From contig CANJKZ010000011.1 of NCBI GenBank assembly GCA_947471745.1, forward strand, positions 124,001-188,000: DNA of 64,000 nt, read 5' to 3'. The notes under the pieces were generated by a model. The model did not search any database and was not told the DNA's origin. It saw nothing but the letters and a program-made list of their open reading frames with translations. A program made the translations under genes and the position numbers. The DNA is from Closterium sp. Naga37s-1. Lineage: Eukaryota > Streptophyta > Zygnematophyceae > Desmidiales > Closteriaceae. Positions 8,222 through 17,134 of this stretch are shown piece by piece. Within the stretch, counting starts at the first letter, position 1, and each line of letters starts with the position of its first letter.

Positions 8222-10162
8222 AGCGACACACCCACATAGGAAAAGCATCCAGCAGCTCTGTAGCTGCTGTGTGAGAGCGACAGTGTGTTTCTTGTTGTCC
8301 TTCAAGTCTAGCCGGAAAAGCAGCTGCAGAGGAGAAGCTGCTGCTGGATGCTCCCACAGATGGTGTTGGCGCCACAAATATGTTTTGTCCCTTGAGTCGA
8401 CTTGAAAAGAAGCTTGAGGCCGGAGAATCTGCCTGTAGTGAGAATCTGCCTGTAGTGAGTCGACTCAAAAATAGACTGACTACAAAAGAAGCTGAGGCCG
8501 GAGAATCTGCCTGCCAGATGCCCCCACAGATGGTGTTGGTGCCACAGGTGTGCATCTCTGACCTGCTACTCGCTTAAGTCCTGTTCTATCTGATTACTCT
8601 CTAACCTCATCAACCACTATATATTCTAGCAGACACTCCAAGTAACTGCTATTAGCCTTGTAAATATCCTTCCATTCCTTTCTTTCCCTTCTCCCAACCG
8701 CGCATTTTCCTTGTGGTATATCTTCCCTCCTCGTCCAGTCTCTTCCCCTGCAACCTACCGTCTGGCTAGAGTCGCTGCACACATCGCACCACCACCAGGT
8801 GTGTGCATGTGTGTGCTGTTGTGCCCGCCCTGCATATCCACCTAATCCACACCACATGATATATTGACTAAAAATCCGCCGTCTAGCTACAGTGTGCTTC
8901 TGTCTGTGTCTCTGCAACTGACTTATTGCAACGTCTAGCTTAAGTCGCGTCGCAGCACACATCGCCCTACCAGGTGTGTGCATGTAGCAGTGCGTCACTC
9001 ACACATCTCTCCGGTCCCACCTGCTGGATGTGGCTCTGTGCAGTCACACCCGCTTCAAGCACCAAGCCTCCGTTCATCTCCAAACATTTGCTCCTAGCTC
9101 TGAACCAACCCCAAGTCTACTCAAAAGCCCATAGCTGTTTCAGGTCGCTTCCCAACGTTTGCTCCTAGCTCTGACTGAACCAACCCCAAGTCTACTGCTT
9201 CTATGCCCCTCGTTTGTCTGCTTCCCCATGCTCACCCCAGGTGTTCCAACCACAGCTGTACCCGCTACAGTTACACCCAGTACAAGCGCCAAGCCTCCAT
9301 CCATCTCCACGCACGTGCTGGACGTGGCTCTGGGCAGACCCGCTGCTGGCATCAAAGTGCTGCTGGAGCGACAGATAGAAGCTGGAGGGTTAGCAGAGAG
9401 GGAGGGGGGAGACAGGGGGGGGAGAGTGACGTGGCTCTGGGCAGACCCGCTGCCGGCATCCCAGCGGTGCAGGAGCGACCCCCTTGAGCCATCCTTCACT
9501 CATCCCTGAGCCAGCCCTGAGTTATCTACTCTTCCTGATTCCCCCCTGTTTCCTGCTTCCCCATGCTCACCCCAGGTGCCCCAGCCACAGCTGCACCCGC
9601 TACAACCCCACCCGCTACAACCCCACCCGCTACAGCCGCACCCGCTACAAGCGCCAAGCATCCATCTATCTCCACGCACGTGCTGGACGTGGCTCTGGGC
9701 AGACCCGCTGCTGGCATCCCAGTGCTGCTGGAGCGACAGATAGAAGCCCGAGGGGAGAGTGAGAGTGGTGGCGTGGGGTTGGGATGGGAGCGAGTGGGCG
9801 GGGGAGTCACAAATGCTGATGGCAGGGCTGCTGGGCTGCTTGCCAGGGGTGGAGATGAGGGAGGAGTGGTGGGAATCGGTGGGGTAGGAGGTGGAGCGGT
9901 GGGAGGTGGAGGGGTGGGAGCTGGGATCTACCGGCTGAGCTTTGCAACAGGGGAGTATCTTGGTCGGATGCATGGAGCAAGAGGGACAGGGGACGCACAA
10001 GCTGGCACAGGGAGAGGCAGTGGCAGTGGTGGTTGCAGTGGTGGCGGTTTCTTCCCGAGTGTGTCGATAGTGTTCCGAGTGCTGCCAGAGCAACAGAGGG
10101 AGCACTTCCATGTGCCGCTGCTGCTCTCCCCCTTCTCCTACTCCACGTACCGAGGCAGCTGA
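2774..10162 (+). CDS. TTL: Allantoin synthase (TTL): OHCU decarboxylase C-terminus plus HIU hydrolase, 5' end missing
   Basis: Bifunctional enzyme of urate breakdown: the HIU-hydrolase half opens 5-hydroxyisourate and the OHCU-decarboxylase half yields S-allantoin. Best exons: 2910-3033 (acceptor TTGCAG, donor GTGCGT), encoding the end of the decarboxylase domain (ERLANQPIYE...AAKEQEKITQLRLEKLLL), and 9576-10162, encoding the transthyretin-like HIUH domain (STHVLDVALGRPAAG, a TNADGR motif, HFHVPLLLSPFSYSTYRGS, then TGA). Phases join cleanly (one base plus two). The C-terminal YRGS is the HIUH signature. The intron between them contains the Penelope-like element and GT microsatellites. Exons for the front of the decarboxylase domain are not visible; the hAT sequence occupies that region. 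A linker of about 60 residues rich in G/V between GGDEG and AGIYRLSF is longer than usual. Confidence 0.85.
3118..3294 (+). pseudogene. Further echoes of the TTL exon end (LRLEKLLL...DG)
   Basis: Two more copies of the 3' part of the decarboxylase exon (3118-3180 and 3236-3294). Each encodes LRLEKLLL followed by an APTDG/APADG-like tail and ends at a GCAG or ACAG followed by GTGCGT/GTGAGT. No acceptor directly precedes them, so they are partial exon duplications. Confidence 0.65.
3295..3566. repeat. (GT)n microsatellite with TTG interruptions
   Basis: About 270 bp of GT repeats broken by GTTGTTG. All Cys/Val ORFs here are artefacts of the repeat. The same repeat type resumes on the far side of the Penelope-like element (7855-7950), so that element inserted into a GT tract. 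Confidence 0.95.
3567..4081 (-). repeat. Penelope pseudo-LTR, downstream copy
   Basis: Near-identical to 7325-7839 (offset 3758; one C/T difference seen near 4048/7806). Its outer plus-strand edge adjoins GT repeats and its inner edge ends exactly at the palindrome TTTTGAGTCGACTCAAAA (4064-4081). Confidence 0.9.
3891..6174 (-). pseudogene. Penelope-type reverse transcriptase, split by an insertion
   Basis: The N-terminal part (5676-6174) has the family motifs NLS..LT..E, GLKFVPTPT and IVIKPADKNVGVTI. The RT core (3891-5295) has YVLPKLHK, TYDVAALYPSI, GTAMGTPVAV, YIDDG and SIDFLD, and the C-terminal IGCNLNRLLVRARLP typical of Penelope-like RTs. The two parts read as one frame once the 366-bp insertion at 5303-5668 and one copy of its duplicated target are ignored. 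A palindrome copy near 4064-4081 also lies within the C-terminal coding region. As it stands the copy cannot make full-length RT. It would act in target-primed cDNA synthesis. Confidence 0.88.
5303..5668. mobile_element. Solo-LTR-like insertion inside the Penelope RT
   Basis: 366-bp insert that starts TG and ends CA, flanked by CAAAGGG at 5296-5302 and 5669-5675 (8 bp if the next A is counted). On the minus strand it has a TATATATAG box about 100 bp before its 3' end and three ACCGAATT motifs, as in an LTR promoter. No internal coding region, so a solo LTR is the simplest reading. Removing it restores the RT frame. The 7-8-bp duplication is longer than the usual 5 bp, so a non-LTR origin is possible. 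Confidence 0.7.
6135..7355 (-). CDS. Lysine-rich coiled-coil ORF upstream of the Penelope RT
   Basis: 406 codons, overlapping the RT ORF start by about 40 bp in another frame. Residues about 120-330 are heptad-like and rich in K/E/A (coiled-coil expected). The C-terminal 80 residues are strongly basic (KKKRGKKKK; KGPPKKKSW) and could bind nucleic acid. The start codon lies inside the pseudo-LTR. No recognised domain. I infer an ORF1-like RNA-binding protein of the Penelope-like element. Confidence 0.7.
   Translation of the reverse strand: MLLAENMSQDQLALTLDSDDAELNEGSSAIVIHEAGVPKTYAGYRTHKRQRLRELEGAKHTAPTRGPTSQDEQTFSPPAMEMDPASNAAPAVAPAVASTSANPAVPEQFNIHERFKGWTAVAVKGFRADFKSLLKAKSKLQKMKTLDEQGVLLHSIRTKAVEFQTKYPSVREKSAASVAAVHLENQKRIQKEMEVEEILAASNLHVTTLATKLEDYLKSLSENPDLAVSDATREKYRKIKGACIEKAQSDIAIARDEIIIQELERQKKREAEDLKKAVAAEEIDRMELDPTVDAIVQKHVKKVEDRLRKEFAAKLDKELSAKLQKITLEKKVSPSTTAADSKPQNNKAKKKRGKKKKSVTPTDGKGKGQAAPKQAWVPKNGGGGPAKGPPKKKSWRGISHFVGSAV
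7325..7839 (-). repeat. Penelope pseudo-LTR, upstream copy
   Basis: Second copy of the 515-bp repeat. On the minus strand it carries a truncated RT C-terminus followed by the start of the lysine-rich ORF (MLLAENMSQD). It begins at the same palindrome as the other copy, here extended into a hairpin. Confidence 0.9.
7807..7854. repeat. 48-bp hairpin at the 5' edge of the Penelope element
   Basis: Arms of 24 bp with one mismatch; the centre is TTTTGAG-TCGA-CTCAAAA (7822-7839) and the ends are GTGTAGTGAG/CTCACTACAC. The right arm is an inverted copy of the first bases of the pseudo-LTR. About 40 bp of the same hairpin recur alone at 22964-23003. Confidence 0.9.
7855..8575 (+). pseudogene. GT repeats and five more echoes of the TTL exon end
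   Basis: GT microsatellites (7855-7950, 8165-8220) alternate with degraded copies of the LRLEKLLL...APTDG exon end at about 7970-8032, 8110-8166, 8318-8378, 8405-8440 and 8490-8548, most ending in a CACAGGTG-like donor. Two degenerate palindromes (near 8391 and 8450) sit between copies. None has an intact exon. Confidence 0.65.
8576..8988. other. TTL intron, no feature recognised
   Basis: About 400 bp of unremarkable sequence between the decarboxylase echoes and the HIUH echoes. The phrase ACCAGGTGTGTGCATGT occurs twice (near 8796 and 8969), pointing to a local duplication. No open exon was found. Confidence 0.4.
8990..9386 (+). pseudogene. Upstream copies of the TTL HIU-hydrolase exon start
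   Basis: 9241-9386 repeats the beginning of the exon at 9576 (same CACCCCAG acceptor; encodes STHVLDVALGRPAAGIKVLLERQ) and then stops matching. 9005-9085 is a more decayed copy. 9241-9386 could be an alternative first HIUH exon only if spliced onward; no matching donor is obvious. Confidence 0.65.
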
Positions 10163-10762
10163 ACTATTTGCTTGCTACGGTATGTCTGGGAGATCAATTT
10201 CTTTCGTAAGTTTCAAACATCTTGTGCATGAGCCACTCCTAGTACTCTCCCTGTTCTCTTACTGCACCTACAGAGTTAGCTGAACGGCTTGCTGTGCATA
10301 CTTGTGCTACGCTATTGCTGTGTTACTGTATATACGTATATCTTGGGTTACAGTTCACACGACACTGCAGACGCACATCTTTGTTACGATTTTTATGTTT
10401 TTTGTTGTGCAGCCAAAACAATTTCCTGACAGAATGGGCCACACAATACTAGTAATATGCTGTGGAACATTAACGAAACAATCACTTCCATACCTACACT
10501 GTAATGTAACACACTGTAAAAACCCTGTACAACTTGTGCTAAGCAAGATGTTCCCCTCACTGCAGGGTGCATGAACCCATCCCTAAGTTGGGTAATACAC
10601 AAGCCTCTACTGATTGCCAGCAGGGGGCGTGCCTGGTTGTCTCTGAATGTCCTCCCACCCCCGCACCCACGGCAAGCTAGGCGTGGCGTCCCCTCACACT
10701 CGAACAAAGTACACCCATCCATCACACAGATAGCATAGCCTTTCGTTGCTCCAGTCAAGCCT
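10163..10762 (-). other. Convergent 3' region of TTL and SDHAF2 with a dead copy of the last SDHAF2 exon
   Basis: TTL (+) and SDHAF2 (-) converge here. About 10560-10700 is a decayed minus-strand copy of SDHAF2's terminal exon (the CAGCAGGGGG...CACGGCAAGC stretch of 10763-10850 repeated with substitutions). The remainder (10163-10555) is AT-rich with no gene. Confidence 0.6.
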
Positions 10763-12235
10763 CTACTGGTTGCCAGCAGGGGGTGTGCCTGGTTGCCTCT
10801 GCATGTCCTCCCAGCCCCGCACCCATGGCAAGCCAGGCGCGGCCCTCACTGCAGGGTGCATGCGGTGCAGCCTTTCGTCTACCTTGCTGCGAATGGAGAG
10901 GTACACCTGGGGTGGGGAAGGGGGAGAGGGGGCGGGGAGGGGAAGGGGAGGGGGAGGGGAGGGGAAGGGGAGGGGGGAGGGGAAGGGGGGGAAAAGGTTC
11001 TAAACCCTACTCACAGAATTCTAATCTACATACCCCTGGGCTTGTGATTGAAACACTCTCAAAATTCCAGACCATGTGCTACAGGAAATGCCTTTCAAGC
11101 ACTCACAGGATTCTGAACCACGTGCTCTGGCGCTTGCTCCTGTCCCGTGAACCACTTGAAGAGATCCGGACTCTCCTGGTTGTGCACCGGGGAGGGAGGA
11201 CGGGGGGACAGCAGAAGGGAAGAGGGAGAGAGGGGGTAGGTTCGGATGTATGCATGCAGAGGGTGACTATACCATTTGAAGAAACCCGTGATGCTGCAGG
11301 GTGTTTTTGAGATTCTCAAAAACACCCTGCAGCATTAAAGGGGAAGGTTTGGAGGTATGCATGCAGAGGGTGACTATACCAATGGAGCCCCAGGTTGGAG
11401 CCATCTCTTTATGTGGCAGCGACTTTGCATGCATACCTCTCTTTGGAGGTATGCATGCAGAGGGCGACTATACCATTTGAAGAAAACCCGACGCTTCTGG
11501 ATGTGCTCACGGAGGGAGGAGGGAGGATGGGGAGCAGTGGCGGGGAGGCATATGCAGCAGCAGAGCCAGGGTGGGTGTAGGTAAACAGCCATATCAGATA
11601 CTGACGTACCAGGTAGGGTCAGACAGGTAGGATCGGACAGGTAGGGTCGGACAGGTAGGGTCGGACAGGTAGGGTCAGACAGGTAGGATCGGACAGGTAG
11701 GGTCGGACAGGTAGGGTCGGACAGGTAGGGTCAGACAGGTAGGATCGGACAGGTAGGGTCGGACAGGTAGGGTCGGACAGGTAGGGTCAGACAGATCACC
11801 GGGCCCGTTGTAGGACAGAGAGGTATGAGAGTTGAGAGTGGTGCCATTCAGGTTTGTGAGGGATAATCAATCAGACCTCCTCAAATGTCCTTTCATGCCC
11901 ACCCTTGTGAAACAAATAGCCGTCCCTCTGTTGTGCTCCCAAACGCCTTCTCTCACCTCGTCCATGAGGCGTGCAAGAGCAGTGAGGTGAGGGGGGTCTA
12001 GGGAGGGCAGGTGCTGCTCCACCCACTTGCCCAGCAGCAGATCCAGTTCTAAGAAGCCCCTCTGCCTGTTTCCTACTTACCGCGCCACAGCCAAGAGCCC
12101 TCGCGTACCTCGTCCATGAGGCGTGCAAGAGCAGTGAGGTGAGGGGGGTCTAGGGCGGGCAGGTGCTGCTCCACCCACTTGCCCAGCAGCAGATCCAGTT
12201 CTAAGAAGCCCCTCTGCCTGCTGCGGTAGCGCAGC
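10763..12235 (-). CDS. SDHAF2: Succinate dehydrogenase assembly factor 2 (SDHAF2/Sdh5), core exons
   Basis: Promotes covalent FAD attachment to the complex II flavoprotein in the mitochondrial matrix. Minus-strand exons: 12109-12235 (RLRYRSRQRGFLELD, LLLGKWVEQHL, ending ALARLMDE), 11107-11175 (ESPDLFKWFTGQEQAPEHVV, then QNP, donor GTGAGT) and 10763-10906 (VYLSIRSKVDERL, then GLPWVRGWEDM, stop TAG). These are the diagnostic SDHAF2 blocks: RGxLELD, the WVE helix, PDLxxWxTGQE and the C-terminal PWVRGW. Lengths 127+69+144 keep frame. The donor at 12109 (GTACGC) is weak, whereas the neighbouring copy at 11957 has a good donor (GTGAGA). The 5' exons are uncertain (see 12673-12890 and 13182-13481). 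Confidence 0.87.
11176..11590. repeat. SDHAF2 intron with repeated 40-bp blocks and a large hairpin
   Basis: A block containing TATGCATGCAGAGGGTGACT recurs near 11238, 11355 and 11450, usually followed by ATACCATTTGAAGAAA. At 11291-11335 lies an inverted repeat of two 21-bp perfect arms around ATT; its tip is TTTTGAG/CTCAAAA, the same core as the dispersed palindrome. No exon was recognised. Confidence 0.7.
11611..11795. repeat. 16-bp tandem repeat
   Basis: About 11-12 copies of CAGGTAGGGTCGGACA with G/A variants arranged in a higher-order pattern (GTCAG, ATCGG, GTCGG, GTCGG). Intronic in SDHAF2. No coding sense. Confidence 0.95.
11957..12067 (-). pseudogene. Second copy of SDHAF2 exon 2 (good donor, no acceptor)
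   Basis: Nearly identical to 12109-12210 (RQRGFLELD...LARLMDE), ends in GTGAGA, but the upstream edge lacks the RRLRYRS codons and their CTCGCAG acceptor. A third, shorter copy lies at about 12310-12370. Usable splice signals are thus spread over different copies. Confidence 0.75.
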
Positions 12236-12672
12236 CTGCGAGGAGCGGAAGGGGCGTGAGATGAGAGAGAGGGTTGAGGCCTTGGGGTAAAGGTACAAGG
12301 TACATCACCACCTTCCTGCCCAGCAGCACTGCAGCTTCAAGAACCCCCTCTGCCTGCTGCGGTAGCGCAGCCTGAGAGGAGTGGGAGAGGCATGAGGGGC
12401 GGAAAAGGCTCATGCTGACTGGTACAAAAGCCCACCCACCATCCAGCATCCAGAAATGGGAGAGCAGAAGAGAGAGAAAGAGAGCAATCACAAAGCGACC
12501 CCTCTTGCTGCAACCATTGATGGCAGGCTGCGTGCAAGTATAGGAGGATAAGCCTTTTGAGACGACTAAAAATAGGCCTCATAAATTCCTTCGAAGAAGC
12601 CATTGCGTGCCTTTCTCGCCTGACTGTATTTTGCCCGCACCAAGCATCCAAGCTCATTACATCCTTGCCTGT

Positions 12673-12890
12673 TCAGATTCTGCCTGACTGCCTCTGCTGC
12701 TGCTGCTGCTGCTGCTGCTCCTGCAGCCGCTCCCGCTGCTGATGCTGCCGTTCCTCCTCCTGCTGCTGGTGCCGAGCCTGGTGTTGCTGCCGAGCCTGCT
12801 GCCGAACCAGCTGCAGCTGCCGAGCCTGCCCCTTGGCTCTGGCGTTCCTCAGCCATGCATGGGAACACGTGGACAGATGCATGGTAGGAA
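12673..12890 (-). CDS. Gln-rich candidate 5' exon of SDHAF2
   Basis: After a plausible acceptor (CCCCGCAG) the minus strand reads 72 codons rich in Q, R and E (RQQARQQHQARHQQQ), ending in a (CAG)8 run and a stop. Position fits an N-terminal linker exon, but no conserved block supports it and no in-frame donor before the stop was identified. It may instead be intronic (CTG)n sequence. Confidence 0.3.
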
Positions 12891-13181
12891 GCTGCGGGGA
12901 AAGTACTGGAGACCAGAGTAGAGAGGCTGGGCAAACAGAAGGGAGGGAGTAAAACGGGCCGTAGGGTGTGGGTGGGGAAGAAAGAAGAGCACTTGACGAG
13001 TAATGCAGAACAGATATTTCTTAAGAAAAAGTAGGGGAAAAAAAAAAGAACATAATATATGCATTACACCAATGAGGAAAAAGTAGTGTAGATCTTCCAG
13101 CCAGGTTCACTCGGAGCGCTGCGGTTTGATTTGTGAGTCGACTCATAAATAGCTTCACCGGGAGCGCTGCGGTTTGCGCGA

Positions 13182-13481
13182 GTAGGACCCGGAATAGGCA
13201 CATGGAGAAAGGCTTACCGCGCAGCGAGAATTTCGGAGAAAGAGGCACCGCGGCGTGATCGTAGGTGCTGCATGGTGGCTGGCAGATCCCCGGAATCCGG
13301 AAACGGAACTTTCTAGGTTTTGAAACGGGAGATGCGGAACATCAAGCGCGAACGCGGAACGCTTGACGCGGCGGAACGCGGAATCAGTGGCTGAGGTTCG
13401 AGACGCCCGAAATAGCCGGGCAGAACCAGGATAACAAGTGGTGGGGATCTGTGGATACCTGTGTCTGTGGTGTGGATTCAA
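13182..13481 (-). CDS. Candidate mitochondrial presequence exon (SDHAF2 exon 1?)
   Basis: Opens with ATG at 13481 and reads about 100 codons rich in R, S and A and poor in acidic residues, ending at a strong donor (GCGGTAAGC, near 13215). This is presequence-like and on SDHAF2's strand upstream of its core exons. The phase at this donor does not directly fit exon 2, so another exon would be needed. A degenerate palindrome near 13131 is flanked by a repeated GGAGCGCTGCGGTTTG. Confidence 0.35.
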
Positions 13482-13758
13482 TACGGTAATCTCCTTTTAA
13501 CAACTTACTCGTTCACGGGGGGGACGATACCGCCGTGATGCGCTACTGTACTACGCTGCGCGTCGTGTCCTTTCTTGTTTGAAAGAAGGCCACGTCACAC
13601 CTGACATAAGAGGAAGGAAAGAAGCAAGGAAAAGTGGCTACCAATCCGCGTTACAATGGTGCGTTTGGGATACAGGTTTCTGAAGAAAGGAAAATAGTAA
13701 CACTATAGCTGTTTTTATGAACGTGCCCTAAATTAAAGGCAAATATATCAGGGAGAAC

Positions 13759-14276
13759 ATGTCATAAGTAACCAACTTGGGACTCGATGACGTAAATGGT
13801 AAACAAACCAATCGTACAGTCACTGTATCGGGTTTTCTGACGGGTTTGGTAAGTGGGGTCACGGATTCAGTCACTAACAACAGGTAAATTTTAAACGCGA
13901 ATGGTCACACATGTAACTCCCGCAAAAAAAACTTGAAACAACAAAATTCCCGCTTGCACTCAACCAATATGCTAACTTCTAAAAAACTCAAACCCAATCG
14001 GAATCGGATGTGGTTTGGGAACGGATCAACCCTAAACACCTTGCGAGTTACGTGTTTAGGGTTGATTCATCCGAAAATGCATCCAGGTTCTTTTTGGGTT
14101 TCATTTTGTTTTGGCGGGAGTTTCATCTATGACCATTCACGTTATTTTTACGAGTTGATAGTGACTGATTACGTGAAACGTTTTATCAGTCGCGTGAAAA
14201 CACCCTTTGCAGTGACCGTACCATTTATTTTGTTTACCAAAAAAATTGTCGAGTCCCATGCTGGTTACGAATTACA
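13759..14276. mobile_element. Foldback MITE-like element, about 520 bp
   Basis: Outer inverted repeats share GTAACCA-C-TGGGACTCGA (left near 13768-13788, right near 14249-14268). The inner parts are also partly inverted (CAGTCACT / AGTGACTG), and the middle has a strong hairpin of AACCCTAAACAC/GTGTTTAGGGTT near 14029-14065. No transposase ORF. The target duplication could not be fixed, so the superfamily is unknown. Confidence 0.65.
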
Positions 14277-14437
14277 TATTTCCTCAAAATATCAAGGCTG
14301 ATAGCTTATGTGTCCTTGAAAAGAACATATAATTGGTCGAAGCAACGAACAAAAAGTTCCAGCAAGCCCGTGACCATGAAAAAAAAATGGAAGCATTGGA
14401 AAGTGTTTTTGTTGCTGCTCCTGCTGAAAAATTTCTC

Positions 14438-14598
14438 CCCCTGAGACGATCGACCGTACGTAGGCTCAGTTTATGACGTAATCATGTGACAGAGTAACAT
14501 GATTTCGTGTGATTTGCATCAACATTTCCATTGGCGGAAACCATTTTGTAATTGTAAGAAATCGATCTTGCGTAGGCTCGATCGTCTCCAGGGGAGGC
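14438..14598. mobile_element. Short foldback element, about 160 bp
   Basis: Ends are inverted copies of CCCTGAGACGATCGA (right end TCGATCGTCTCCAGGG, one extra base). A GTAGGCTC motif recurs just inside both ends. Too short to code. The rest of 14277-15178 has no recognised gene. Confidence 0.45.
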
Positions 14599-15178
14599 CT
14601 GCTGAGGTCGCAGTTTGAGTGTCATCGAGTCCTCAGGGTCGACTTCTCCAGTTAGAATAGTTTTTCTCGATCAACACATGTACCGCGTCCTGTGACTAGG
14701 TTCACATTCTCCGACCAGGTTGGTGCTGGCGGAATAAAGATGACATAGTCAACCATCTTTCTTACCGTCAAATCGGAGGCGGAAACGCAGACATTCAAAT
14801 TCCTTCACCGCTTTGCTATGCTTACATTTCTCTCTCCATAGCAACGGTTTCACGATTTGCATTAACATTCTCTCCCAATGCGACATCCTTGATCAGACTT
14901 TAGACTTGCTCAGAGCTGTTCGGTTCGGTTTGAAGGTTTTTCCCCAGCACGCTGCTGCAGGCACCCCGTCCGCTGCTACAGGCGTTCCGTACGCTGCTGC
15001 AGGCACTCCGTATCAACTTCCGTCGTAACCCAATTGTTCCTCCCATGAATACTCTGATTGGCCAGAACCGTGTCACGAGTAGTTGTCAGTTGTAACAGGC
15101 AGGCATCGAGAAAAGCAGGGAATGGACGAATTCTGAATCGATTCAAAATTCGCCAGCTAGTGAAAGAAACAGCAGGCG

Positions 15179-15800
15179 ATGGCAAGGAAAGAGGGGGATA
15201 AGGAGAGGGGGCGAGAAAAGGGTAGGGAGAGGAGTAGCAAGGAAAGAGGGAAAGAGGATAAGGAGAAGGGAAGGGGGAGATCGAAAGAGGAGAGGGAGAA
15301 GGGAAGGGGGAGAGAGAAAGAGAAGAGCAAGGGGACGCACAGGAGAGCCGAGAGTCCCGGAAGCAGCGTGAGCGGCGGAAGCGGCATGAGTCCCAGAAGC
15401 AGGCGAGCTGCTTCGCCTTCGGCATCTGAAATCCAAGGTTCCAGGCACCAGCATGGCCATCAAGACCATCAGCATTCTGGACACAACTTAGGGCATCCGG
15501 GAAATCAAGAGTATCAGGGGAATCAAAACGAGCATCGGGTGCAGCAGGAGCAACTCGTGGGTTACAATCAGGGAAATCAAGGAAATCAGGGGAATTGGGA
15601 ACATCAGCCGCTTCTTCAGCAGCAGCAGCAGAAGCAGCAGCAGAGGCAGCATCAGCTGGTGACGTCAGCGTCCGCTGCCCACGGAGAGGGATGGCAGGCT
15701 CTGATGACGTCAGCGGCATCCGCGTCCATCATGCAGCAATGGAACGCTCTCATTCAACGCCGGGAGGTGCGGTGCTTCTCTGACTTAGCCGCTAGTGGTG
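15179..15800 (+). CDS. Unrecognised exon: R/K/E-rich start, Q-rich middle, conserved-looking end
   Basis: Open from ATG 15179 to a likely donor after CTAGTG (near 15798). Residues 1-55 are almost all R/K/E/G (probably disordered, nuclear-type), 85-165 are Q/N/H-rich, and the last 45 (QWNALIQRREVRCFSDLAAS) look structured. The last 34 bp are repeated after the palindrome at 15816-15833. I do not recognise the family. It may continue into the small exon-like pieces at 16.2-17.1 kb. Confidence 0.4.
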
Positions 15801-15872
15801 TGTGAGTGGAGCGTTTTTTGAGTCGACTCAAAACACGACTCATTCAACGCCGGGAGGTGCGGTGCTTCTCTG
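15749..15872. repeat. Palindrome TTTTGAG-TCGA-CTCAAAA between 34-bp direct repeats
   Basis: The 34-bp block at 15749-15782 is repeated perfectly at 15839-15872. Between them sit the exon's putative donor region and the perfect palindrome at 15816-15833. Confidence 0.9.
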
Positions 15873-15880
15873 GCTGACTT

Positions 15881-17134
15881 AGCCACCTGTGTGTGAGGGG
15901 AGGTTTGGAGTTTCTCTGCCTTGGCCGCCCCGAGTGCGAGGGGAGGTACTGGGTTTCCGTCTTTTTATCCCCGCATGTGCTGTGCTTCGATGCAGATTAC
16001 CACCCTGTGAGAAATTTGTTCGATTTTTCAAGATATCTTGCAAGGCAAGCGATATATATATATTTTTTTTTTCCCCCCATCCACCCCAACCCACCCCCCA
16101 CCCCCCTTCCCTGGCACCCCCCTTTCATTCTTTTCAATTCTCCCCCCAATTTCATTCTTCCCAATCCCATCCTCCTTCATTCAAATTCTCCCCACTCCAT
16201 TGCTCCTCATTCTAATCCTCCTCGGTCCACACCCCCCTACAGCTGCCCAAGGGTTCCACGCCTTACATTCTTCTGGCAGTCTGCCTTTTACTGGTGAGTT
16301 CGTAGGTGCCGCGTGCATGTGGGAGTCTGGAGGAGGTGACTATTGAGTGGACTCAAGAACCAAGGGCTCCACGCCTTACATTCTTCTGCTAGTCTGCCTT
16401 TTACTGGTGAGGGGGCGTGCGTGTGTGAGGCTCAACTCAAGTGGTGAGAGAGAGGTTGTTTCTGTGTGAGGCTCAGCGGTGAGAGGTGGTGCGTGTGTGA
16501 TGCTCAGTGGTGAGAGGTGGTGCGTGTGTGATGCTCAGTGGTGAGAGGTGGTGCGTGTGTGATGCTCAGTGGTGAGAGGTGGTGCGTGTGTGAGGCTCAT
16601 ACGGGAAGTTTTCCAACTGTTTTCCTCCGGGTGTTCATTTTCTTTTGCTCCATTTCCTCTCAATTCCTAAGGCAGACAGGGAAGAAGCAGAATAAGAGCA
16701 GTTGCCTGATTGGTGCCCACTAAAAACCCCCCTTCCCCGCTCCCCCCAACCTCCCCCTTTCCGCTGCCCAGGTGTTCATTTTCTGGTTTGACATCTTCTC
16801 AATCTTCCAGGACGAGGAGCAAGCACCCATCCTTGCGTCTGCCTTCTCCTCTCCTCCCCACCTCCCCACTTCTTCCCCCCCTCATCTCCCTTCCCAGGTG
16901 TTCATTTTCTGGTTTGACATCTTCTCAATCTTCCAGGGTTCGTTTACGCGGCCGCTATTCGGAATCTGGCTAGAGAGAAAGGCTCGGAAGAATGCTTTTT
17001 GGAATGTTGGACGCACCACAGCGGGCTCGATTATGAAGGGCTCTAACAACCAATCGCTTGCTGCGTTGCGCGTTAGGCATGCATTAGCGCCTCAATTGTT
17101 AGTGCCTGGATTTCTATATTTCTATGAACTATGA
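15881..17134 (+). other. Exon-like fragments, duplicated blocks and a 31-bp tandem repeat
   Basis: Contents: a 50-bp block at about 16246-16296 repeated with three changes at 16352-16405 around a degenerate palindrome (near 16343); a 31-bp tandem repeat (TGAGAGGTGGTGCGTGTGTG units, about 16440-16600); and a 42-bp block between CAG borders at about 16770-16811 repeated at 16896-16937, encoding VFIFWFDIFSIFQ, the second copy opening into a 60-codon ORF ending near 17134. These may be exons of the gene starting at 15179, but I cannot assign a function. Confidence 0.35.
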
